DNA of 64,000 nt from Nostoc sp. XA010 (GTDB lineage Bacteria > Cyanobacteriota > Cyanobacteriia > Cyanobacteriales > Nostocaceae), in contig NZ_JAIVFX010000029.1 of the NCBI RefSeq assembly GCF_020829625.1, positions 1 through 64,000 on the forward strand, in the 5' to 3' direction. The notes beneath the pieces were generated by a model. That model was not told the origin of the DNA. It saw nothing but the letters and a program-made list of their open reading frames with translations, and ran no database searches. Shown in pieces: positions 19,467 through 28,395 of the stretch; the first letter of the stretch is position 1; each line of letters starts with the position of its first letter. The position numbers were made by a program, and so were the translations under genes.

Positions 19467-19870
19467 GAAATTACTTAACGGAAGGAAAGATGTAGGTAAT
19501 TAACTCGCCTAGTGACACTTTATCTGTTAATCTTAACGGGAAAATTTTAATTTCCTAGTCATGCTCCCATCTTGACTACCAATTTTAGATTGGGGATTTT
19601 AGATTTTGGATTAGGGTGTTTGTTTTGCATCATGACTCGCCTCTAGTGGACGAAACCAATGTAAAATACCCAAACCGTATTCTTTCTAGGCTACGGTCTA
19701 ATCCAAAATCCAAGTTGCGCTGGAAGCGCACCTTTGGTGCGACCTAAAATCCAAAATTGATTGACGGGGTTCTTCATAAATTAAAAATAAACTTTTTTTT
19801 AACGCCCGGCAAAAATTGGTTACTCCGATCGCGAATAAGTTTAACCTAAAAGCATAATTCTCTGTAATAC
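19467..19870. other. Divergent intergenic region with an inverted repeat
   Basis: 404 bp between the divergent lepB and dihydroorotase genes. ATTTTGGATTA (19603-19613) is repeated in inverted form at 19699-19709, with further AATCCAAAAT copies to 19760 and a small AAGCGCACCTTTGGTGCG piece, so a dispersed repeat has inserted here. Promoters for both genes should lie at the outer edges; I cannot place boxes with confidence. Confidence 0.6.
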
Positions 19871-21244
19871 ATGACTCCCAGTCTGAACAAAATTAACCCT
19901 ACGTCATCTCCACAAATTTTACTGATTCGTCGCGCTCGCATAATTCTACCCAATGGTGAACTGATGATTGGGGATGTATTGACCCGCGATCGCCAAATAG
20001 TCGAAGTTGCACCAGAAATATCTCAAACGGCATTAGCCACTGAAATTGACGCAGAAGGATTAACTTTGTTGCCAGGAGTCATTGATCCGCAGATGCATTT
20101 CCGAGAACCTGGACTAGAACACAAGGAAGATTTATTCACCGCCAGTTGCGCCTGTGCTAAAGGGGGAGTCACTTCTTTTTTAGAAATGCCCAATACGCGC
20201 CCCCTGACAACGACACAGCAGGCTTTAGACGACAAGCTACAACGTGCCTCACAAAAGTCCTTGGTTAATTATGGCTTTTTTATTGGGGCAACAGCAGAGA
20301 ATCTACCAGATTTGCTCTTAGCAAAGCCAACACCGGGAATTAAGATTTTCATGGGGTCGATGCATGGTCAGTTGTTGGTTGATGGCGAAACAGCACTTTC
20401 TGCGATATTTGCTAAAGGCGTTAGCGAAGCTCCTGCGAAGCAGGCTCGCTTGATTGCCGTTCATGCCGAAGACCAAGCTAGAATTAACCAACGCCGCCAA
20501 GAATTTGCTAATATCCACGATCCAGGCGTTCACTCGCAAATTCAAGATAATCAAGCGGCAATGCTAGCAACCCAACTGGCATTAAAACTTTCTCAAAAAT
20601 ATCAACGTCGTTTGCATATTCTGCACATGTCAACTGCTGAAGAAGCAGATTTGCTGCGTCAGGAGAAACCTAGTTGGGTAACAGCAGAAGTTACACCACA
20701 GCATTTGTTGTTGAATACCAGTGCTTACGAGAAGATTGGTACTTTAGCACAGATGAATCCACCTTTGCGATCGCCCCATGATAACGAAGTTCTCTGGCAA
20801 GCTTTGCGCGATGGCGTGATTGATTTCATTGCTACAGATCACGCGCCGCACACCTTAGAAGAAAAAGCTCAAGAATACCCCAACAGTCCTTCGGGAATGC
20901 CTGGGGTGGAAACTTCTCTAGCTTTGATGTTAACTGCGGCGATGGAGGGAAAGTGTACTGTTGCCCAAGTTGTTAACTGGATGTCAAAAAATGTAGCTGT
21001 GGCTTATGGTATTCCCAATAAAGGAGCGATCGCACCTGGTTATGATGCCGATTTAGTGCTTGTAGATTTAAACACATACCGTCCAGTCCGGCGCGAAGAA
21101 CTGTTAACTAAATGCCGTTGGAGTCCTTTTGAAGGCTGGAACCTCACCGGCTGGGCTACAACCACCATTGTCGGTGGTGAAGTAGTTTATGACAAAGGTC
21201 AGGTAGATACAAAAGTGCGGGGTCAAGCTTTAACTTTCTTATAG
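19871..21244 (+). CDS. pyrC: Dihydroorotase
   Basis: Third step of pyrimidine synthesis: reversible cyclisation of carbamoyl-aspartate to dihydroorotate. 457 residues with the amidohydrolase metal motifs: DPQMHFREPGLEHKEDL (the first His of the usual HxH is Gln, as I recall for the related cyanobacterial/Bacteroidetes class), HILHMSTAEE, and DFIATDHAPHT with the catalytic Asp. A C-terminal KGAIAPGYDADLVLVD segment fits the family. About nine extra residues (VSEAPAKQA) before RLIAVHAED are encoded by a GTTAGCGAAGCTCCTGCGAA repeat-like stretch. Start ATG 19871. Confidence 0.93.
   Translation: MTPSLNKINPTSSPQILLIRRARIILPNGELMIGDVLTRDRQIVEVAPEISQTALATEIDAEGLTLLPGVIDPQMHFREPGLEHKEDLFTASCACAKGGVTSFLEMPNTRPLTTTQQALDDKLQRASQKSLVNYGFFIGATAENLPDLLLAKPTPGIKIFMGSMHGQLLVDGETALSAIFAKGVSEAPAKQARLIAVHAEDQARINQRRQEFANIHDPGVHSQIQDNQAAMLATQLALKLSQKYQRRLHILHMSTAEEADLLRQEKPSWVTAEVTPQHLLLNTSAYEKIGTLAQMNPPLRSPHDNEVLWQALRDGVIDFIATDHAPHTLEEKAQEYPNSPSGMPGVETSLALMLTAAMEGKCTVAQVVNWMSKNVAVAYGIPNKGAIAPGYDADLVLVDLNTYRPVRREELLTKCRWSPFEGWNLTGWATTTIVGGEVVYDKGQVDTKVRGQALTFL
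20416..20450. repeat. Palindromic-repeat piece in frame in pyrC
   Basis: GGCGTTAGCGAAGCTCCTGC followed by GAAGCAGGCTCGCTTG contains AGCTCCTGC / GCAGGCTCG complementary arms and resembles the dispersed GTTAGCGAAGC/GCCTGCGG repeat family. It falls between two conserved parts of the enzyme and keeps the frame. Confidence 0.5.
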
Positions 21245-21933
21245 GAAATATTTATTTAAGCTTATGTAGTAGACAAATAATTAGGCATCAAAGCCATACT
21301 TGAACTGGCAAGATTCTCATCTATTCCAAGTTAAGACTAGATCAATGCCGTTTGGTTAAAACTAAAAGACGACAATCCTTATTTTTTCCCTTTACCCTTT
21401 TAACCCAAAGGTATTGACTAGTCGCTGTATCAGAGATTGCAACTTGAAACCCTGAATTTATTTATAAGTGTTTCAAGTCAAAACTTCAATAACTACTTCC
21501 TTCTGGCGATCAGATTACCTATTTATTCTTTTTTCGCCGTTTGGCGTCCTTCTCTAACGAGACACTACGCGTTGGCGGTAGCCTGCGGCAAGGCTCTTCT
21601 CTACGAGACGCTCCGCGAATGCGTCTACGTAAAAAGAAACTTAGGTATTCTTGCATTTGGATAAAAGTAAACAAGCTGATTCCATAATACTTTTGACTTT
21701 CGAATGCGTGACTTCCGCCTTGCGGTACTAGTATTTCTACGATATTTATGTATAAATACTAGATATTTTATTTATTTAATTTATTTTGATATCAGTATTA
21801 ATTACAGATGTGCATAGAATAATTTATTGCTATTTAAATTAATTTTCAAATATTTGAAAGTTCAGTATTTATGTGTATATATTATGACTTTAGTTCGGGT
21901 ATATTGAGGATAAGGAAAAGTTAGACAACTTCT
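21245..21933. other. Intergenic region, no gene seen
   Basis: Between dihydroorotase and the candidate RNA. It holds a strong dispersed palindromic repeat at about 21546-21632 (ACTACGCGTTGGCGGTAGCC, CTTCTCTACGAGACGC, CCGCGAATGCGTCTACG). An open 75-codon frame over it is created by the repeat and is not supported. The last 200 bases are AT-rich. Confidence 0.6.
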
Positions 21934-22055
21934 ACAGAACTTGCTTGATGTTGTTTAACTTGTCTCTACTAGCTTTGGCTGCTAAATAATCCCGATTTGT
22001 TCTTTTAATGACAGTAGAGAACCAATCGGGTAAAACCAAGCTGACTAAGTTCTGT
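21934..22055 (+). ncRNA. Candidate structured RNA (rod-like fold)
   Basis: Three nested helices are visible. Outer: ACAGAACTT (21934-21942) with AAGTTCTGT (22047-22055), 9 perfect pairs. Middle: AGCTTTGG (21971-21978) with CCAAGCT (22036-22042), one bulge. Inner: CCCGATT + GTTCT (21991-22003) with AGAAC + AATCGGG (22018-22030), 12 pairs around one mismatch. An alternative 8-pair helix TCTCTACT (21963-21970) / AGTAGAGA (22013-22020) would form a pseudoknot with or compete against the inner one. No coding frame covers it. The strand is not certain since a perfect helix folds on both strands; GCAGC-AATAAA-GCTGC at 22136-22151 with nearby T-rich DNA may be a terminator. Family unknown. Confidence 0.45.
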
Positions 22056-22313
22056 GAAAACTCTCATTTAACCCAACAACAGTTTACATTTTCTTCATTA
22101 ATAGACCATCTAAATCAGTTTTTTACACGATTATTGCAGCAATAAAGCTGCTGTTACAAAATTTTTAATTTATTTTGGGTTGAGATAACAATGTTAGTGA
22201 TTTACAGCGGTGAGCGTGGTAGTGGCAGATAGAAGGAGTGTGGAATTCTCCCTCGACTGTTTGCAAAAATTTTCTCGTATTGCATATTCTCAAGAAAGTG
22301 ACATTTCTCGTAC

Positions 22314-22787
22314 TTAAGTCGGGAGATAAGCTGAAATCGCGGCAACAACTTCGCTAATGGCACAATTGAATGGGATGAGTTCGACTTGACGAGTACCCTC
22401 ATTCCCATAAGTCAAGCTCACACTTAAATAACTATCTGGCTTGTAGGGCAATCGTTCTGCCCATTCAACTGCCACAATTCCTGGTATGACTTCAACACCT
22501 TCCCAGTAACTTTCTAAATTCAGGGCTGCAACTTCTTGTGGTTCTAGGCGATATAAATCTAGGTGATAAAGGGGCAGGCGTCCTTCCGTATACTCATTAA
22601 TCAGGGTGAAAGTGGGACTGACAATAGGTTCAGCGATTCCCAAACCCTTGCCAATACCTTGAACGAGGGTAGTTTTACCAGCACCTAAATCACCTTCTAG
22701 TAAAATTACACTGCCAGGAGTTAGAGATTCACCGAGAGTAATACCTAAGCGTAGGGTCGCTTCTGTATCTGCAAGAAAAATTTTCAT
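22314..22787 (-). CDS. tsaE: tRNA threonylcarbamoyladenosine biosynthesis ATPase TsaE
   Basis: Small P-loop ATPase that works with TsaB/TsaD to make the t6A modification at position 37 of ANN-decoding tRNAs. 157 residues, the family length. Walker A is EGDLGAGKTTLVQGIG (about 30-45); the PTFTLINEY and YHLDLYRL motifs and the VAVEWAERL strand are typical. Start ATG 22787. It is followed on the same strand, upstream, by the YvcK/CofD-like gene, with a repeat-filled gap of about 160 bp between them. Confidence 0.95.
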   Translation of the reverse strand: MKIFLADTEATLRLGITLGESLTPGSVILLEGDLGAGKTTLVQGIGKGLGIAEPIVSPTFTLINEYTEGRLPLYHLDLYRLEPQEVAALNLESYWEGVEVIPGIVAVEWAERLPYKPDSYLSVSLTYGNEGTRQVELIPFNCAISEVVAAISAYLPT

Positions 22788-22794
22788 AATTAGT

Positions 22795-22946
22795 CATTAG
22801 TCATTAGTCATTAGTCCTTTGTTTAGACTAATGACTAATTTCATTTTCCTTCATTTTGAATTTTGTTAGCGAGTCCGCGTACTCCTACGGAGAAGCAAGC
22901 TACGCGCAGCGTCTGTCTGCGACACGCTGCGCGAACGTAGAGAGCG
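22795..22946. repeat. Dispersed repeats between tsaE and the CofD-like gene
   Basis: TTAGTCA heptamer-type units and their inverse (TAATGACTAAT) at 22795-22842, then a palindromic repeat at about 22866-22946 (GCGAGTCCGCGTACTCCTAC, GACACGCTGCGCGAACGTAG). Noncoding. Confidence 0.75.
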
Positions 22947-24335
22947 TCATTTTGAATTTTGAATTCCCCTAAGGGGCTGACCTTTACCGTACCACCGCAA
23001 CAATACTTGTGCTAGTTTCTGCGGATTGTGACGGATAACACCCGTTTCATCTTCATACAAAACATTAGCTAGAACAATCCTTCGTCCTAGCTGAGTTATG
23101 GCTTCTCTATCTAGGAAAACCGGATGGGAGTTTTGTTCGGCGTAGCGGATGAGTGATTGCTCCGACGGGGATTTTTTGTGGATTAGTACAGCATCAAATA
23201 GCCGCCTTTCTCCACAAGCAGCATCAATTGCTCTGATGTGATCTGCAACAGTATAGCCTTCAGTTTCTCCTGGTTGAGTCATTATATTGCAGATATAAAT
23301 ACGGGGGGCATCTGTTTGAGCGATCGCATCGGCAATTTCTGGTACTAATAAATTAGGAATCAGGCTTGTATAAAGGCTACCTGGTCCAATAATAATGTAA
23401 TCAGCTTCTTTAAGTGCCTTAATAGCTGCTGGTACTGCTGGAGGATTAGCTGGAATGCAGCCAATTTTGACAATTTTACCGCCAGCTTTGGGAATGCTAG
23501 ACTCCCCATCAATGCGGCGACCATCGGCTAATTCTGCCCAGAGGCGAACATCACTGAGAGTTGCTGGTAGTACTTGTCCTCGTACCGCTAGCACTTTAGA
23601 ACTGGCTGCAACGGCTTGTTCTAAATCTCCAGTAATATCACTCATTGCCGTTAAAAACAAATTACCAAAACTGTGACCCGTTAACCCATCTCCAGCCCGA
23701 AAACGGTATTGAAACAATTCTGTTAATAACTTTTCTTCATCTGCTAGTGCAGCTAAACAATTGCGAATATCCCCTGGTGGTAACACTCCAAATTCTTGAC
23801 GCAACCGCCCAGAAGATCCACCATCATCGGCAACAGTGACAATAGCAGTAATATTAGCGCTGTAGGTTTTTAATCCCCTCAATAACGTAGAAAGTCCCGT
23901 ACCACCACCAATTACCACTATTTTTGGGCCTCGGTACAATCGATGATGAGCCAGTAAGACATCAATGAGTTCCTCTCCGCCTTCTGCTCTTAGTACCTTA
24001 GTAATTGAGCCTACAGTGCGAGTTTGCCCCCAAAGCACTAACAGCAAGCCGCCAAGCAGCACCAAAGGCCCACTAACATAGTTGGGTAAAATGTTGGTGA
24101 TTACTCCCAGGAAACCCCTAAACAACTCAATCGTCCAAAAAATTGGGGTGAGCTTAATCCAGATAGCTAACCCCAAACTCGCCAGCAGTACACCCCCAAT
24201 ACTGATCAACAACCAACGTTTTACCGATAGTCCAGGGGATAACCATTTGAACCACTGGTTAACCCGATAGGAAGTACGAGAGCGCGACTGCTTTTGCAGG
24301 GCGTTGAGGGCTTGTCTGAGAAAACCAATTGACAT
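22947..24335 (-). CDS. YvcK/CofD-like protein with N-terminal membrane segments
   Basis: The C-terminal 320 residues match the YvcK/CofD-like fold: VVIGGGTGLSTLLRGLK, VTVADDGGSSGRLRQEF, PPGDIRNCLAAL and YIIIGPGSLYTSLIPNL. In Bacillus YvcK is needed for growth on gluconeogenic carbon and for cell-wall placement, and binds UDP-sugars; CofD proper makes coenzyme F420, which is less likely here. Unlike YvcK, this 462-residue protein begins with about 100 residues carrying two hydrophobic helices (WLLISIGGVLLASLGLAIWI; YVSGPLVLLGGLLLVLWG), so it is probably anchored in the inner membrane. This extended form is common in cyanobacteria. Confidence 0.85.
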   Translation of the reverse strand: MSIGFLRQALNALQKQSRSRTSYRVNQWFKWLSPGLSVKRWLLISIGGVLLASLGLAIWIKLTPIFWTIELFRGFLGVITNILPNYVSGPLVLLGGLLLVLWGQTRTVGSITKVLRAEGGEELIDVLLAHHRLYRGPKIVVIGGGTGLSTLLRGLKTYSANITAIVTVADDGGSSGRLRQEFGVLPPGDIRNCLAALADEEKLLTELFQYRFRAGDGLTGHSFGNLFLTAMSDITGDLEQAVAASSKVLAVRGQVLPATLSDVRLWAELADGRRIDGESSIPKAGGKIVKIGCIPANPPAVPAAIKALKEADYIIIGPGSLYTSLIPNLLVPEIADAIAQTDAPRIYICNIMTQPGETEGYTVADHIRAIDAACGERRLFDAVLIHKKSPSEQSLIRYAEQNSHPVFLDREAITQLGRRIVLANVLYEDETGVIRHNPQKLAQVLLRWYGKGQPLRGIQNSK

Positions 24336-24509
24336 ACCTGATTTACAGCAGTGCTACAAACAATAATTAACAGAAAATTTACACCACTTGGTTTAAAACA
24401 TTAGGCGTGAAACTATTATATTTGTCTATCCCATTAGACTAAGAGAAAGTGGTCAAAATTGCCAGTATTCCTAGTTAAACAATACCGTAGCTTGATAAAA
24501 GTGAATTTA

Positions 24510-25001
24510 ATGCAAAAACGAATTTTAGGATTAGATCCAGGACTGGCAATTTTAGGATTTGGGGCAATTACCTGCACACAAACTCCTAACAAGATACCAG
24601 AGACTACAGTAAATATGCTGGATTTTGGGGTAATTAAAACGTCGGCAGATGTAGAAATGGGACTGCGTTTATGTACTTTGTTTGATGATTTACACACCGT
24701 GATGGAGGAATTTAAACCAGATTTGGTTGCGATCGAGAAACTATTTTTCTATCGAATGTCAAGTACAATCCTGGTTGCACAGGCGCGGGGTATAGTTATT
24801 TTAGTGTTGGGCCAGCGTCGTCTTCCTTATGTAGAGTTTACTCCTGCTCAAATTAAACAGGCTTTAACAGGGTATGGCAATGCCGATAAGTCGGAAGTGC
24901 AAGAAGCAGTGGCGCGGGAGTTGGATTTAGATGATATTCCTAAGCCGGATGATGCTGCGGATGCTTTGGCGGTAGCTTTGACGGCTTCTTATCAGCTGTA
25001 G
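24510..25001 (+). CDS. ruvC: Holliday junction resolvase RuvC
   Basis: Endonuclease that cuts Holliday junctions during recombination repair, acting with RuvAB. The acidic residues are visible: GLDPG near the N-terminus, AIEKLFF (Glu), and PDDAADALAVAL near the C-terminus. The frame is open from 24459, but ATG 24510 (MQKRILGLDPG) matches the family start and gives 163 residues, the usual length. It stands alone; a hairpin GTCAGAATC/GATTCTGAC lies at 25026-25054 just downstream. Confidence 0.95.
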   Translation: MQKRILGLDPGLAILGFGAITCTQTPNKIPETTVNMLDFGVIKTSADVEMGLRLCTLFDDLHTVMEEFKPDLVAIEKLFFYRMSSTILVAQARGIVILVLGQRRLPYVEFTPAQIKQALTGYGNADKSEVQEAVARELDLDDIPKPDDAADALAVALTASYQL

Positions 25002-26007
25002 GTGTGTACACAGACAATAAAGTTCGTCAGAATCCCTCACTGATTGATTCTGACCCGGCATTGATGGTTTTGCACCAAATTTTCAATTTGGTATGGTGTT
25101 TCACCATTTATTTAGCGTTCGACTGAGCGCTCACGTCGAAGTCCATCATTAGCACGGAATTCAATTTTTTATTTTAATACGCTTGGGTTAAGGATTTTTG
25201 GTATTGATTTTAGGTATGTAGAGACTAGCTATTGCAACGTCTCTTGCATTGGATTTGGGGCTTAACTGAACTGTATTGTTTCTTATTTTGGCGAGGTCGC
25301 ACGCATGTATTCTTTTTTTTAATAAGGATTTTGCTTAATAAGTAGGCTTAAAAATAAAACACTATAACTATTAAAATCAAGAACAAAAATCTTATGCTTT
25401 CAATGTGTTTGCGTTGCTCATGCATCTGAGAGCGAATTATATTTTAAAAGCTAGCAACACAATAAAATGACTTGAGAACTTAAGCCTTATGTCGGCAGAT
25501 AAACCTCTAAATCACAACCTTAATCTCACTTATTTAAATATTAATTGTAACAATCTAACTTTATACACCAGTACACTTAAGCATACAGAAGTGGTATAAT
25601 AATCACGAGTATTCAATCGTACATAAATTTTAAGCTTGCCGTACCACTAAAGGTACTATAGGAATCGTATTTGATTTTTGAAATTATCTACGTGGGCGGG
25701 GAGTGGGGAGTAGGGAGTAAGGAATTAGGCTTTTCAATCTGTATCGAGCTTTTTCAGGAATCAAATATTAGTCCTATAGATATACAAAAACTTTATCTAA
25801 AACTCAGTTTTGAGTTACAAAAAATACTTTATCATTCATAGTTTACTGAGAAAATGCGATTACAGGATATTGGCTGAAAATGCTTGAAAGCAATCATTAA
25901 CATTTAAAAATAGCTAAAATAGCTTACTTAGTTTCTAAGTAGTTCAAAAACTGTGTGTTGTAATAATGTCAACTTGAATAATTATTATTTTATGTGTGTA
26001 AGCTCCT
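25002..26007. other. Long AT-rich intergenic region
   Basis: About 1 kb without a supported gene. It contains the post-ruvC hairpin (25026-25054, no T-run), a short CACCAAATTTTCAATTTGGT palindrome (25072-25091), a dispersed-repeat piece GCGTTCGACTGAGCGCTCAC at about 25119, and a GGGGAGTGGGGAGTAGGGAG unit at about 25698. The rest upstream of the NACHT gene is AT-rich and may hold its promoter. Confidence 0.55.
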
Positions 26008-28302
26008 ATGGTCAAGCGATCGCTCCAAGCATCACTCGCCGGGATTCAACAAGCTAGAAAAGCGTTCGCTCATAAGGGGTGGACACAAGACAATTTGGCT
26101 TTTGAAGTCAACTTAAAGACTCGCCAACCAATTTGGCGGTTTTTTAGTGGCCGTCCTGTTGAGCGTCATATCTTTATAGACATTTGTTCTGTGTTGTCGT
26201 TGAATTGGCGGGAGATTGCGGCTAATCCTCCAGAAGAATTCTCTGAATCAAAAGAACTTAGTACTGCTGAATTTTTAGATATTGATGCTCTAGTACAACA
26301 AGTGCGATCGCAACGCTTCGACAAAATTCAAGACCAGTGCGGCACTTTGCAGTTATTAGATGTTACTCGCCCCGTTAGAATAGACGACATTTATATCGAT
26401 GTCAACATTTTGGAGGAGATTGCCAGCCTTCAGTGGTTAGAGTTTGCTGATTTGCAAAACTTTACATCAAAAGAATTTGATCGCTTTGGTTTAGGTGAAG
26501 TATCCCAGACACAAATGGCGGGAATCACGGCAGTTCAAACTTACTCAAAGCTGCGGGTGTTGGGTAAACCGGGAGCAGGTAAAACCACTTTTTTACAACA
26601 TCTGGCGATTCAATGCAACCGAGGGAGATTTGCAGGAAATCGGGTTCCTATTTTTGTCACCTTAAGAGATTTTGCTGACAAATCTAGAGAAGTAGGAGAG
26701 TTCAATTTACTGAACTATATTTGCGAAGACTTCCTCACCTGTGGAATTTCAGATCCATCTGTGCTGGAAACTTTGTTGTTGGAAGGCAGAGTATTGCTGT
26801 TGCTGGATGGATTAGATGAAGTACTCCATCAACAGAGTAAGGGTGTCGTCAATGAGATTCGCAGACTATCTGAGAAGTATCAAAAGAATATGTTTGTCGT
26901 CACCTGCCGCACGGCAGCTAAAGCTTTGAACGTCAAACGCTTTACAAATGTTGAAATTGCCCCTTTTAGTCAAGATCAAATTGTTGCTTTTGCTCAGAAG
27001 TGGTTTACAGCAGTTACGAAAACGAACATGCAGGATAAACAAGAACAGGCATTTGAGTTTATTGAGAAACTAGATTTACCCGAAAATTTACAATTTCAAA
27101 GACTTGCTATCACTCCCTTGTTTTTGCATCTCGCCTGTTGGGTTTTTCATCACCAGAACAAATTTCCAACCCAAAAATCTGCTTTTTATAAGCAGTGTTT
27201 AGACCTACTCTTGGGCAAATGGGACGAAACTAAAGCAATTGAGCGAGATGAAATATACCAAGGTTTTTTATTACCACAAAAACTTAAGTTGCTGAGTCAG
27301 GTTGCTAGCGCGACATTTGAGCAGGGTAATTACTTTTTTGAACAACATATTGTTGAGCAACACATTAGCGATTATATCGGTGATTTGCCGAATGCTTCCA
27401 CAGAAGCAGAGGAATTGGAATTAGATAGTAAAGGAGTACTTCAGGCGATAGAGTTGCAACATGGATTACTAGCAGAACGAGTGCGGGGGATTTTCTCTTT
27501 TTCTTATTTGACGTTTCAAGAATACCTGACTGCTCGAAAAATCGCGGGCAGTTATAATTTACAAGCATTAAAACAACCCTTAGAACGTCTGGTAACTCAT
27601 ATTACTGAACCCAGGTGGCGTGAAATCTTTTTGTTAACGGTTGCCATGCTACGGAATGCAGATTTTTTGGTACTGTTGATGAAGCAAGAAATTGATGCCC
27701 TAGCGGCTCAAGATCCATATTTGCAAAAATTTTTAACTTGGGCAAGTCAAAAATCTCTCCTTGCTTCTGAGTCTGCTGCAATTCGGGCGTTTTATCTTGC
27801 CCTGGCTAGGACTCCTCACCTTACCCCGTACTTTGCCCTTGTCTGCATCTTCGATCAAGATATTTTTTTGGATGTGGCATTAGATAACCTAGTAATGGAA
27901 TGCGAATCTAATTTTGCTGATGTCTATGGGTGCAACGATGCTGTGAGTAGTGCTTTAGCAATTGTTCAAGATGCTGGCTTACATCAAGTTTTACAACAAC
28001 TTAAAGACCTACTGCCCGATCCAGAACAAAGTAGAGAAAGCATTCAGACATGGTGGCAAACAAGTTATCCTGCTTGGATGGAACAGTTAAAAACTGCGAT
28101 CGCCAAGCATCGAAACATTGAGCATCACTGGCACTTCAGTCCACAGCAACAACAAGTATTGCAACAATATTACGATGCCAATCAGTTGCTTATCGATTGC
28201 CTTAATAGCAACTGTGAGATCACAGACGTTGTGCGCCAAGAGATTGAAGCCAGTTTATTGCCGATAGAAGAACTCTCCAAGCGGGAATGGCAGGGATTGT
28301 GA
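26008..28302 (+). CDS. NACHT-domain NTPase (bacterial NLR-like)
   Basis: A 764-residue STAND NTPase. Residues 1-75 form a helical, XRE-like N-terminal domain (KGWTQDNLAFEVN ... IWRFFSGRPVERHIF) of a type common ahead of cyanobacterial NACHT domains. The NACHT core has Walker A GKPGAGKTTFLQ (about 186-197) and Walker B with the NACHT-specific acidic extension LLLLDGLDEVL (about 264-274), then the conserved CRTAAK arginine and FSYLTFQEYLTAR. The C-terminal third is all-helical with no WD40, LRR or TPR repeats. Several bacterial NACHT proteins (bNACHT) defend against phages; that role here is inference. Start ATG 26008. Confidence 0.88.
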   Translation: MVKRSLQASLAGIQQARKAFAHKGWTQDNLAFEVNLKTRQPIWRFFSGRPVERHIFIDICSVLSLNWREIAANPPEEFSESKELSTAEFLDIDALVQQVRSQRFDKIQDQCGTLQLLDVTRPVRIDDIYIDVNILEEIASLQWLEFADLQNFTSKEFDRFGLGEVSQTQMAGITAVQTYSKLRVLGKPGAGKTTFLQHLAIQCNRGRFAGNRVPIFVTLRDFADKSREVGEFNLLNYICEDFLTCGISDPSVLETLLLEGRVLLLLDGLDEVLHQQSKGVVNEIRRLSEKYQKNMFVVTCRTAAKALNVKRFTNVEIAPFSQDQIVAFAQKWFTAVTKTNMQDKQEQAFEFIEKLDLPENLQFQRLAITPLFLHLACWVFHHQNKFPTQKSAFYKQCLDLLLGKWDETKAIERDEIYQGFLLPQKLKLLSQVASATFEQGNYFFEQHIVEQHISDYIGDLPNASTEAEELELDSKGVLQAIELQHGLLAERVRGIFSFSYLTFQEYLTARKIAGSYNLQALKQPLERLVTHITEPRWREIFLLTVAMLRNADFLVLLMKQEIDALAAQDPYLQKFLTWASQKSLLASESAAIRAFYLALARTPHLTPYFALVCIFDQDIFLDVALDNLVMECESNFADVYGCNDAVSSALAIVQDAGLHQVLQQLKDLLPDPEQSRESIQTWWQTSYPAWMEQLKTAIAKHRNIEHHWHFSPQQQQVLQQYYDANQLLIDCLNSNCEITDVVRQEIEASLLPIEELSKREWQGL

Positions 28303-28395
28303 TACCAAGTTGCGATCGCAATTACTACCTCTTTCTCAACTTCCCCCGCTTCCCCTGCCTACTAAAACGGTTTTATTCACTAAGAAAAGGAATCT

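Noticed and set aside
21437..21664. 75-codon plus-strand frame after pyrC
   Set aside because: Its middle is the dispersed palindromic repeat, its start has no ribosome-binding site and the composition is not protein-like.
25026..25054. Intrinsic terminator after ruvC
   Set aside because: The 9-bp hairpin is real but is followed by CCGGCATTG rather than a T-run, so terminator function is not supported.
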